From positions 1 to 30,144 of the forward strand of contig DATGHU010000001.1 of the NCBI GenBank assembly GCA_035307765.1: DNA of 30,144 bases, read 5' to 3'. A program made the translations under genes and the position numbers. Below, piece by piece: positions 8,843-16,547 of the stretch. Numbering within the stretch: position 1 is the first letter of the stretch; each line of letters starts with the position of its first letter. The notes below the pieces were generated by a model, which saw only the letters and a list, made by a program, of their open reading frames with translations, searched no databases and had not been told where the DNA came from. Source of the stretch: a bacterium (GTDB lineage: Bacteria > Sysuimicrobiota > Sysuimicrobiia > Sysuimicrobiales > Segetimicrobiaceae).

Positions 8843-9397
8843 ATGCCACCTGTGTGGGAGACACCACGCATGATGCGCTGCGGCCGTGTCACCCACATCT
8901 TCATTGCGCCGACGGCTGGAGCGCCCATGGTGGCGCTTCCGGCCGTGTCCGCGGTCGCGGGACGAGGCCTCGAAGGGGACCGCTATTTTTGCCACGCCGG
9001 GACACTGTCGGATCACCCTGACCGTATCACCGAGGTGACCTTGGCGGAGCGCGAGGTCTTGGAAGCGCTGAGGCATGACCACGGGATCGTCGTCGATCCG
9101 CAAGACATGCGCCGCAACATCATCACCCAGGGCGTCGCACTCAACAGCCTTGTGGGCCGCGAGTTCCGCGTAGGAGAGGTGATCCTGCGAGGGAGGACGC
9201 TGTGTGAGCCTTGTGCGCATCTCGAACGAGCGACGCAGCGAGGAGTCCTGCGCGCGCTCGTGCATCGAGCAGGATTACGGGCGCGGATTCTTGCAGGCGG
9301 CATGATCGGCGTGGGCGATCTCATCTACGAGCGGTGGGTGAACGATCCCAACACCACGCTGACAGGGTTTCGCGCCGCATCGGGGACGCGTGCCTGA
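8843..9397 (+). CDS. MOSC-domain protein
   Basis: A 184-residue single-domain protein of the MOSC family (molybdenum-cofactor sulfurase C-terminal domain). Visible features are the opening strand GRVTHIFIAP, GRGLEGDRYF near residue 50, DMRRNIITQGVALNSLVGREFRVGEV in the middle, and the family cysteine region LCEPCAHLE near 130. MOSC proteins are thought to bind or transfer sulfur or Moco. Standing directly after a molybdoenzyme and its cytochrome, this one may help mature or protect the cofactor of that enzyme. The ATG follows GGACGGAG about 2-8 bases upstream, and the gap to the cytochrome gene is 33 bases, so the three genes form an operon. Confidence 0.82.
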   Translation: MPPVWETPRMMRCGRVTHIFIAPTAGAPMVALPAVSAVAGRGLEGDRYFCHAGTLSDHPDRITEVTLAEREVLEALRHDHGIVVDPQDMRRNIITQGVALNSLVGREFRVGEVILRGRTLCEPCAHLERATQRGVLRALVHRAGLRARILAGGMIGVGDLIYERWVNDPNTTLTGFRAASGTRA

Positions 9398-9488
9398 ACA
9401 GCCGCGACTCGACTTCTACATACCGCGGACTCCGTGGGGGAGCAGGCCGAGGGAGGTGCCATGCGAGACCAATACGGGCGAGAACTGC

Positions 9489-9800
9489 ATGATCCTCCGG
9501 CTCCTCAAGGCCGCCAAGCGGCACGGCCCCCGCGCGCACGCCATGGTCCTGCTCCCGATCCGACACGTCCTGCGAGTGTCAGAGGTCACGGGCCTGCGGG
9601 TTGAGTACGTGAACATGAAGTAGGGCTGGGTCCGCGTTGAGCGGTTGAAGGGCAGTCTTACCACGGTGCAGACGCTCGAGCGCCACCCCGGCCAGCCGCT
9701 GCTCGACGAGGTGCGGGTGCTCAGCCGATGGCTGCGGGAAGACGGCAGCGGCGTCCTGTTCATCTCCTCGCACGGCGGCCGGATGAACCGCTCAACCGTG
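9489..9800 (+). pseudogene. Tyrosine integrase (XerC/D-like), truncated with an in-frame stop
   Basis: Plus-strand codons read LLKAAKRHGPRAHAMVLL…LRVSEVTGLRVEYVN, the start of a tyrosine-recombinase catalytic domain with its box I arginine (LRVSE). They then hit a TAG at 9621-9623 and continue in the same frame through GWVRVERLKGS…QPLLDEVRVLSRWLREDGSGVLFISSHGGRMNRS. The frame is cut at 9800, exactly where similarity to att copies A and C begins, so the box II HxxR and the tyrosine are gone. It lacks the N-terminal core-binding domain too. This is a second, different integrase from the minus-strand one, on the opposite side of copy B. Confidence 0.75.
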
Positions 9801-9872
9801 GAAAATACGGCGTCTAGCAGCGCCGTGCAGTCGGATGTTGCCGGGTTCTTGGTGGAGGCGGCGGGAATCGAA
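9796..9872. repeat. ssrA-derived attachment site, copy B (middle)
   Basis: Positions 9849-9872 are identical to the 24-base ssrA 3'-end core. The left arm (from 9796) aligns without gaps to copies A and C. To the right, 9873-9990 aligns with the sequence to the right of copy A. The site is therefore a junction between two elements: the left arm belongs to the end of element 1 and the right arm to the integrase end of element 2. Confidence 0.82.
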
Positions 9873-9904
9873 TTTTCAGCCCCTGTTCGTATGTCGAGCA
9901 TCGT

Positions 9905-10590
9905 CTACTCTTGACGGCCGCTGTCGACTTCTGCTTCCAGCGTTCGGTCGAACCCCTGCTCTCCCGCCTTTTTCTTTCCAGTTTCGTCTACTACAGTACC
10001 CATATGGTGCCCGCCGGGCCAGAGTAGATCGTCCCACCACTCCACCGGGGTAATTGGCAGCGTTTCGAACAGCGTACCGTATCGGTCCAGTGTGAACCCC
10101 GCTGACGAGTGACCGGCCTGCTGCGCGATGTACTTCGGGTGCTTGCTTGCCAGCACAGATGAGCAGCGAGACAAACCTGGTGGCGGAGATCGTGCCGGGT
10201 GATCGGTATTTTGATGCCCGCACGACATTGGGCAGCACGCCACTGCCGCTTGATCCAGGACCTGTCACCGATCGATGTGATACCGTCCGGCGAGAACACA
10301 AGCTCGGCGGACCGTTCCTTGGCGACTGACTGCAAGATTCGCCGCACGGTCGGGCACGGGTCGATGCTGCGGACACTGATCTCCGTCTTCGGTGTCTGAG
10401 GGCTGCGGCGGTACAACGCGCGTTGACCGAGGCCTTGTTCCGGCGGAAGTCGACGTCCTCATCATTTCGGAGCGCGACCTGCTCGCCCCATCGGAGCCCG
10501 GTGAGTTTGGCGACGAGCACAGCATCCAGCACCGGTGCGTGCAACTCGACAACGGCCCGCTCGAAGGCTCTAGTACGCGGACGCGGCGAC
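9905..10590 (-). pseudogene. Tyrosine integrase of element 2, frameshifted
   Basis: The minus strand encodes a recognisable phage-type integrase catalytic domain spread over three frames: VVELHAPVLDAVLVAKLTGLRWGE (box I arginine), KTEISVRSID…IGDRSWIKRQW, RHDLRH (box II HxxR), then SLLICAGK, KHPKYIAQQAGHSSAGFTLDRYG (third-box His and the tyrosine), and a tail ending SGRQE. At least three frame breaks, near 10430 and between 10170 and 10200, separate these blocks. The N-terminal arm-binding domain is not seen. All catalytic residues persist, so inactivation looks recent relative to the other scraps. The 3' end of the gene abuts att copy B, the usual integrase-att layout. Confidence 0.78.
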
Positions 10591-10879
10591 CACGGAGGTT
10601 GTGGGCCTCGATAGGATACTGCTTCCGGCGCAGCACCCCTCGTCAGCAGCGAACTGCACCAGCCCTCATCAAGCTGAAAAGAGCGACAGCGCATTCGTTT
10701 CACCCGATTGCATCTCTGTGGGACAGGACTGCCCGACGCTTCCGTAGCATTCTTCAAAGGGGACCCCGCGCCGACAATCCTCCGGTGGTGCGCGCGTGCG
10801 ACTCGACCAGGGTTCGAACCCGTCGATGCGCTTGCGGGGGGCACCTTGGTAACTCAGGCGGGGGGGCAGGAGCTCCGCG

Positions 10880-12787
10880 ATGCAATATGGAGAAGGGCCC
10901 TTGCTCGAAGACCACCTGGTGGAACGGCTGATACGAGCCGTGCCGTTCTTTCGGGCGCTCAATCGGCTCGACCTGGCGCGACTCGTCGGTGCGCTGGCCC
11001 CGGTAGACTTTCCCGCGGACTCGATCATCTTCAGGGAGGGGGAGGCCGCAGACGCGCTATACCTGCTCGACTCCGGCCGGGTGGAAGTCAGCCTCTCCAC
11101 CGCAGCGGGCGATCGGGCGCTGACTGAAGTTGAGGCCCCCGCCCACTTCGGGGAGCTCGGCCTGCTCCTGGGTCGCCGGACGGGATCGGTTCGGGCCGTG
11201 ACGGACGTGAGGGTGTGGCGGCTGCCCCGCGACCGCTTCGAACGGCTGGTGCAGGAGCGGCCGACACTCGGCCTCACCGTGGCGCGGGGTCTTGCCGAAC
11301 TGGTGGATCAGCGGTCGCGCCAGGGTGCGGGGGCGTCGGCGGCACCGCGCCTCCCATTCGTGCTGACCCACGATGCCTCGGTCCCGGGGAAATCGCCACG
11401 CCATTGGATGGCGGTGATCATCTCGGCGGTGGGTCTTCCGCTCGTGCTCTGGACGGTCGCTCCGCCCGCGGGGCTCTCCGCGCAGGGATGGCACGTCGGG
11501 CTCATCATGCTCGGATCTGCGCTGTTGTGGCTCTCTGAGCTGATCCCGTACTATCTTATCGCCTTGGCCATGGGGGCGGCTTGGGGGATCGCCGGCCTCG
11601 TCCCCGTGTCCCTCGCGTTTTCCGGCTTCTCCAGTCCCTCATATCTTCTGGCCCTGGCGGTCCTTGGGCTCGCCGCGGCCATGGCTCGCACGGGATTGCT
11701 GTTCCGCATCGCGTTGCTGCTCTTGAGGGTGTTCCCGAGAACCTACGGAGGCCAGGTGCTTTCGCTCCTCACCGGCGGCCTCCTGCTCACGCCTCTCATG
11801 CCCATCGCCACCGCGCGCGTCACCATCATTGCGCCGGTGGCTCAGGAACTCGCCGAGGCGCTTGGATATCCGCTACGGAGCCGGGGAAGAGCGGGGCTGG
11901 CGTTTGCTGGAATCATCGGCTACGGAACATTCGGCTGCATCTTCCTCACCGGCCTGGTGGCCAACTTCTTCATCGTCGCGCTACTGCCTGAGCCGGACCG
12001 CATTCGCTTCGACTGGCTGACCTGGCTGGTCAGCGCGGCGCCCGCGGGGGCCGTCCTCCTCCTCGGTTCGAGCCTGCTGCTGCTCGTGTGGTTCCGCTCG
12101 AAGGCAACGGGTGGAGTCACCCTCGAAGTCCTCCAACGCCAGCAGCGCACCCTGGGACCGCTGTCGCGACACGAGTGGGTCACAATCCTGGGGCTGGCCG
12201 TCATGCTCGGGGGGCTGTTGGTTGGACCGGCGCTCCACGTGAGCACCGCCGGGCTGGGCCTCTCGGCGCTGATCCTGGTAATCGCCGGGGGCGCACTGGG
12301 GCCTGAGGGGTTCCGCGGTGGGATCGAATGGGGGTACCTCGTCTTTTTCGGTGTGCTGCTGGGTGCCGGGGACGTGCTGCGCGCTGTGGGGATCGACCGG
12401 TGGATTGGCCATGCCCTGCTTCCTGTGGCCCGCGCCATCCCGGACCCAGGAGTCCTCGTCCTGCTCCTGGCCGGCGGTGTGATCGCCTGTCGCCTCGTGC
12501 TGCCACAGATCCCGGCGATGTACCTGTTGAGCCTGGCGCTCGTACCTGCCGCCCATGGGATCGGGGTCTCACCCTGGGTGGTCGGGTTTGTCGTGCAGCT
12601 GACGGCCTACACGTGGATCCACCCGCGGCAGAGCGACTATTACCGATTGACCCGGGATCTCACCCGGCACGAGATGTTCACGGATCGGCACGGCGTGGCC
12701 GTAGGGGTCGGGGTAACGATCCTCACGCTCATCGGGATTGTCGCCAGCCTCCCATTCTGGCGGGCGCAAGGGCTTCTTGGTCCTTGA
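10880..12787 (+). CDS. SLC13/DASS-type membrane transporter with N-terminal cyclic-nucleotide-binding domain
   Basis: A 635-residue fusion. Residues about 15-140 form a Crp-type cyclic-nucleotide-binding domain: FFRALNRLDLARLV, a FREGE strand, LYLLDSGRVEVSL, and the phosphate-binding cassette FGELGLLLGRRTGSVRA, which keeps the Glu and Arg that hold the cyclic phosphate. Residues about 175-630 are strongly hydrophobic with roughly 11-12 membrane segments of the ion-transporter superfamily, including MPIATARVTIIAPVA and the repeated element LPQIPAMYLLSLALVPA. The SNT motifs typical of citrate/dicarboxylate carriers are not conserved, so the transported anion is unknown. CAGGAG lies 8 bases before the ATG. 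The fusion implies transport controlled by a cyclic nucleotide, and two cyclase genes lie downstream on the same strand. Confidence 0.85.
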   Translation: MQYGEGPLLEDHLVERLIRAVPFFRALNRLDLARLVGALAPVDFPADSIIFREGEAADALYLLDSGRVEVSLSTAAGDRALTEVEAPAHFGELGLLLGRRTGSVRAVTDVRVWRLPRDRFERLVQERPTLGLTVARGLAELVDQRSRQGAGASAAPRLPFVLTHDASVPGKSPRHWMAVIISAVGLPLVLWTVAPPAGLSAQGWHVGLIMLGSALLWLSELIPYYLIALAMGAAWGIAGLVPVSLAFSGFSSPSYLLALAVLGLAAAMARTGLLFRIALLLLRVFPRTYGGQVLSLLTGGLLLTPLMPIATARVTIIAPVAQELAEALGYPLRSRGRAGLAFAGIIGYGTFGCIFLTGLVANFFIVALLPEPDRIRFDWLTWLVSAAPAGAVLLLGSSLLLLVWFRSKATGGVTLEVLQRQQRTLGPLSRHEWVTILGLAVMLGGLLVGPALHVSTAGLGLSALILVIAGGALGPEGFRGGIEWGYLVFFGVLLGAGDVLRAVGIDRWIGHALLPVARAIPDPGVLVLLLAGGVIACRLVLPQIPAMYLLSLALVPAAHGIGVSPWVVGFVVQLTAYTWIHPRQSDYYRLTRDLTRHEMFTDRHGVAVGVGVTILTLIGIVASLPFWRAQGLLGP

Positions 12788-12911
12788 CGCCGCGCCGGCG
12801 GGACATGCCGCAGGGGTCGTAAGTGGCGCCTAAGCGGAGAGGCGAAGGGAAGCGTTATCAGCGCCGCGAACCTCAGGTGGCACCGGCTGGGGGAGGGAGA
12901 GAAATAGATCG

Positions 12912-13346
12912 ATGCCTACCCATGAATCGGGGACCGCAAGGGTTGCCCTACTTGAGAAACTCCTTCTGTTCGGGGGCCTCTCACCGAGGGAATTGGGGCG
13001 GATCGCCCGCCTAATGCGGGAGATCGATGTGCCGACGGGAAAACGACTGGTCACCCTCGGCGAACCGGGACGGGAAATGTTTCTCATCGTCGAGGGTCGG
13101 GCGTTGGTGACGACGCAGCGGGGACGCGCGGTTCACCTGGGCCGGGGGGACTTCTTCGGCGAGATGAGCCTGATCGACGGCGAACCGCGGTCGGCGACTG
13201 TCGAGGCGGCTACGCCGATGCGGCTGCTGACCCTGGGATATCGCGAGTTCTGGCAGCTCCTCGACGAATCCTTGCCGATGGTCCGCAAGATCATGCGTAC
13301 GGTCGCCCGCCGCCTTCGGCAGGTGGACCGGGCTCCGGTGGTGTGA
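12912..13346 (+). CDS. Stand-alone cyclic-nucleotide-binding domain protein
   Basis: A 144-residue protein that is essentially one Crp-like cyclic-nucleotide-binding domain: LLFGGLSPRELGRIARLM, MFLIVEGRALVTT, and a textbook phosphate-binding cassette FFGEMSLIDGEPRSATV around residues 80-97. It ends in a helix (MRTVARRLRQVDRA) with no helix-turn-helix, so it is not a Crp-type transcription factor and must act by protein contact. It lies 124 bases after the transporter gene and about 100 bases before the first cyclase, all on the plus strand. The purine-rich GGGAGGGAGAG before the ATG is slightly distant but usable. It is a likely receptor or buffer for the nucleotide made by the neighbouring cyclases. 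Confidence 0.8.
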   Translation: MPTHESGTARVALLEKLLLFGGLSPRELGRIARLMREIDVPTGKRLVTLGEPGREMFLIVEGRALVTTQRGRAVHLGRGDFFGEMSLIDGEPRSATVEAATPMRLLTLGYREFWQLLDESLPMVRKIMRTVARRLRQVDRAPVV

Positions 13347-13394
13347 GCCCGGCCATTCAGACCACGTCCACGCCGAGGAGTCAGGGGGCCCTCC

Positions 13395-13410
13395 GCCGAA
13401 CGTCGCCTTG
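13395..13410 (+). promoter_or_regulatory. Shared upstream motif 1 (possible operator)
   Basis: The motif GCCGAACGTCGCCTTG sits 37 bases before the first cyclase-STAND start. A nearly identical 16-mer lies 41 bases before the second cyclase-STAND gene. The core GNCGA-ACG-TCGCC is a near-palindrome here (one mismatch). It could be an operator or part of a conserved leader. A duplication relic is also possible, since the genes are paralogues. Confidence 0.35.
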
Positions 13411-13446
13411 AATATTGCGGCCCGTCTTCCCAAGAGGAGGCCGCGC

Positions 13447-16077
13447 ATGCCGAGTCTGCCGACCGGAACTGTTACCTTCCTCTTCACCGACATCGAGGGC
13501 GCCACGACGCTCCTCCAGCGCCTCGGCGACCGCCGCTTTGCGGAGGTCCTGGCGGAACACCAACGCCTCCTCCGTGAGGCGTTCGCCAAGGGAAGCGGAC
13601 AGGAGATCGACACCCAAGGTGATGCCTTCCTGGTGGCATTCTCTCGGGCCAGGGATGCTGTAGCGACAGCGGTCGCGGCCCAACAGTCACTGATGAAGCA
13701 CACCTGGCCGGACAACGCGTCGATCCGGGTGCGGATGGGGCTCCACTCGGGCGAACCTATCAGCAACGCGGACCGCTATGTTGGTGTCGACGTGCATCGC
13801 GCTGCCCGCATTGGAGCCGCCGCGCATGGGGGCCAGATCCTTCTCTCGGACGCGGTGAGCGGGTTGGCCGCCCGTGACCTCCACCCGAGTATACGCCTGC
13901 GGGATTTGGGACTCCACCGCCTCAAGGATTTGCGGGAGCCCGAGCATCTCTTGCAGGTCGTGCACCCAGATCTTCCCGCCGACTTCCCGCCCGTCCAGTC
14001 GCTGGACGCCATCCCCAACAACCTGCCCCTGCAATTGACGAGTTTCATTGGCCGCGAGCGGGAGAAGGCTGAGGTCAACCGACTGCTCTCCGCAACCCGT
14101 TTGCTCACGCTCACTGGGTCGGAGGGGGCGGGCAAGACCCGGCTGGCCCTGCAGGCGGCCGCCGAGGCGCTTGAGCAGTTTCCCGGCGGCGTCTGGTTCG
14201 TTGAGTTGGCGCCGTTGTCCGACTCGAGCCACGTCATGAAAGCAGTGGCCTCCTCAATGGGCGTGCCTGAGCAGCCGGGTCGGAGGCTGACCGACACGCT
14301 TGCGGACGCCCTGCGGTTCAAATCCGCGCTTGTGATCCTGGACAATTGCGAGCATCTAGTCGGTGCCTGCGCCCATCTCGCTTCCGTCCTCCTTGGGGCG
14401 TGCCCCAACCTGCGGATTCTCACGACGAGCCGTGAGGCTCTTGCGCTGCTGGGAGAAACCACATGGCGCGTCCCCTCGCTGTCAGTCCCCGATCCAAGGC
14501 ACCTTCCCACCCTGGACCGGTTCATGCAATACGACGCCGTCCGGCTGTTTGTTAACCGGGCGGTGGCGAGTGAACCGCAGTTTGCGGTGACAAGTACCAA
14601 TGCCTCCGCGGTGGCTCAGATCTGCCACCGGTTGGACGGCATCCCTTTCGCCATCGAACTCGCGGCGGCACGGATCAAGGTGTTGGCGGCCGAACAGATC
14701 GCCACCCGGCTGGACGACCGGTTCCGATTGCTCACCGGGGGAAGCCGCACCGCCCTCCCCCGCCAGCAGACGTTGCGGGGAGCGATGGACTGGAGCTATG
14801 ACCTGCTCTCGCCGAAGGAGCGGACCGCCCTGCACCGCATGTCCGTTTTTGCAGGTAGGTGGACGATCGATGCGGCAGAAGCTGTTTGCTCCGGAGACAG
14901 CATCGAGGCGGCTGACATTCTGGACCTGCTCACCCAGTTGGTGAACAAATCGCTGGTGGTCGTGGATACGCAGGGAGGAGAGGCGCGATATCGGCTGCTG
15001 GAGACGGTCCGGGAGTACGGCCGGGCTCGGCTCCAAGAGGCCGGCGAGGCCGATGGGGTGCAGCGGCGGCACCGCGATTGGTACTTGGGCCTCGCCGAGC
15101 GGGCAGAGCCTGAACTGCACGGACCCAACCAGATTGCCTGGCTCGAACGACTGGAGGAGAACCACGATAACCTCCGCGCCGCGCTCGCTTGGAGCAAGGC
15201 CGATGCCGGCGCGGATGCAGGCGGATTACGGTTGGCGGCAGCCTTGTGCGACTTCTGGGACATTCATGGCCACTTTGCCGAGGGACGAGCCTGGCTGGAC
15301 GAGATGTTGGCGCTGCACAAGGGAGCGGCGCCGGTGTTGCGGGTGAAGGCGCTTAACCGCGTCGGACACCTGGCCCACCGCCAGGGTGATTATGCGCAGG
15401 TGCCCGCGTTGTGCGGGGAAGCCCTCACTCTATCGCAAGCGGAGGGGGACACGACAGGGAGTGCGGAGGCACTCCACTACCTCGCCCATGCGGCGGAGGG
15501 CGCGGACGATCTCCCTCGGGCCGCGGACTTGCTGGAGCGCAGCGTCACCCTCCATCGTGCTGCGAGGAACACGTTTGAACTTGGTCGCGCCTTGAATTGT
15601 CTGGCAAACACGGCCCGCGCAGAAGCGAACTATCCGAACGCGACGGGCCTCTATGAGGAAGCGCTGACGCTCTTCCATAACCTCGGGGACAAGCAGGGCA
15701 AGGAGATGGTCCTCCATAACCTAGGATACGCGGTGCTCCGGCAAGGCAACCGCCAACGATCGTGGGCGTTGTTTCGCGAGAGCCTGGCGCTGGCCGAAGA
15801 ACTGGGGGACAGGCGGGTGATGATCAAGTGCCTCGTGGGACTCGCCGGAGCGTCGGCTGACACCACACGGGCGGCTACCCTGTTCGGAGCGGCCGAGACC
15901 CTGATGTCTACCGCCAGCATTCGCCTGGAGCCCTTTAATCGTCGGGATTGCGATCATTACATGACCGTGACGAAAAGCCAACTCGCCGAACCCGCATTCA
16001 GTAAGGCCTGGGCTGAGGGCCGGACGATGACGCTTGAGCAGGCCATCGAGTACGCGCTGGCTCCCGAATCGAATTGA
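13447..16077 (+). CDS. Class III nucleotide cyclase - STAND NTPase - TPR protein (no LuxR domain)
   Basis: An 876-residue protein. Residues 1-165 are a class III cyclase domain with both metal aspartates (D15 in FTDIEG, D59 in QGD), the RMGLHSGEP strand, and Arg121 in VHRAAR. The position that is Lys in adenylate cyclases is Asp55, and the transition-state Asn is His117, so activity and base preference are uncertain. A STAND ATPase follows (Walker A GSEGAGKT near 224-231, LVILDNCEHL near 300, ILTTSREAL), then a winged helix (GAMDWSYDLL) and TPR repeats to the C-terminus. It ends in LEQAIEYALAPESN, where paralogues continue into a LuxR domain that is absent here. GAGGAGG six bases before the ATG supports this start over an upstream TTG at 13408. 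Confidence 0.88.
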   Translation: MPSLPTGTVTFLFTDIEGATTLLQRLGDRRFAEVLAEHQRLLREAFAKGSGQEIDTQGDAFLVAFSRARDAVATAVAAQQSLMKHTWPDNASIRVRMGLHSGEPISNADRYVGVDVHRAARIGAAAHGGQILLSDAVSGLAARDLHPSIRLRDLGLHRLKDLREPEHLLQVVHPDLPADFPPVQSLDAIPNNLPLQLTSFIGREREKAEVNRLLSATRLLTLTGSEGAGKTRLALQAAAEALEQFPGGVWFVELAPLSDSSHVMKAVASSMGVPEQPGRRLTDTLADALRFKSALVILDNCEHLVGACAHLASVLLGACPNLRILTTSREALALLGETTWRVPSLSVPDPRHLPTLDRFMQYDAVRLFVNRAVASEPQFAVTSTNASAVAQICHRLDGIPFAIELAAARIKVLAAEQIATRLDDRFRLLTGGSRTALPRQQTLRGAMDWSYDLLSPKERTALHRMSVFAGRWTIDAAEAVCSGDSIEAADILDLLTQLVNKSLVVVDTQGGEARYRLLETVREYGRARLQEAGEADGVQRRHRDWYLGLAERAEPELHGPNQIAWLERLEENHDNLRAALAWSKADAGADAGGLRLAAALCDFWDIHGHFAEGRAWLDEMLALHKGAAPVLRVKALNRVGHLAHRQGDYAQVPALCGEALTLSQAEGDTTGSAEALHYLAHAAEGADDLPRAADLLERSVTLHRAARNTFELGRALNCLANTARAEANYPNATGLYEEALTLFHNLGDKQGKEMVLHNLGYAVLRQGNRQRSWALFRESLALAEELGDRRVMIKCLVGLAGASADTTRAATLFGAAETLMSTASIRLEPFNRRDCDHYMTVTKSQLAEPAFSKAWAEGRTMTLEQAIEYALAPESN

Positions 16078-16547
16078 GCTCTTACCTTGAAGTAGCCGCC
16101 CGATCCCTTCCACGCGCGCACACCACCGACGAGGGTGTAGAAGGGCGGCGTAGTCGACGGGGGATGATGCCAGCACTGGAGGCGTCCGCCGGGGGCGAGG
16201 TGGCGGCGCTGGGCAACTGGCTGGGCGAGCATCATCGCGACGATCCGCTCTCAATTCGGCGCCACCATCCCGTGAATCTGAGACTGCGGTGTGACGCCTT
16301 GGCATTGCCTCGAGGAAGTGCAACGTCAGGGCGGCGAGGGGCAAACCTCGGGGATCAGGGTTCGGATGCCTCGGGCAACCTCCGCCGAATATAAACCATT
16401 TGTAGAGTCCGCCTCATTCAATCGTCAGATCCTTGTTCCCTCCGGGTAGGCTCTTTACGTCTAGCACCCGCAGGAGACACAAGGTCTCTACGGCGAACGT
16501 CGCCTTGGGGTAAGCCGGGCCAGTCTTGCTCATCGGGGAGGCAGCGT
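16078..16547. other. Intergenic region between the two cyclase-STAND genes
   Basis: About 470 bases with no convincing coding frame. It starts where a LuxR domain would be expected if the upstream gene matched its paralogues, but I see no GKTNREIA-like residues in any frame, so the domain is genuinely lost. The right part (about 16390-16470) is less GC-rich and probably contains the promoter of the second cyclase gene. The shared motif lies at 16492-16507. Confidence 0.4.
16492..16507 (+). promoter_or_regulatory. Shared upstream motif 2 (possible operator)
   Basis: GGCGAACGTCGCCTTG, 41 bases before the second cyclase-STAND start, contains a perfect inverted repeat GGCGA-ACG-TCGCC. It differs at one base from the motif before the first cyclase gene. 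The surrounding sequence of the two upstream regions is otherwise not obviously alike, which favours a functional site. Confidence 0.38.

Noticed and set aside
10800-10840. A GGGTTCGAACCC sequence resembling a tRNA T-arm upstream of the transporter gene.
   Set aside because: The palindrome alone is not enough. No acceptor, D-arm or anticodon arm can be folded around it.
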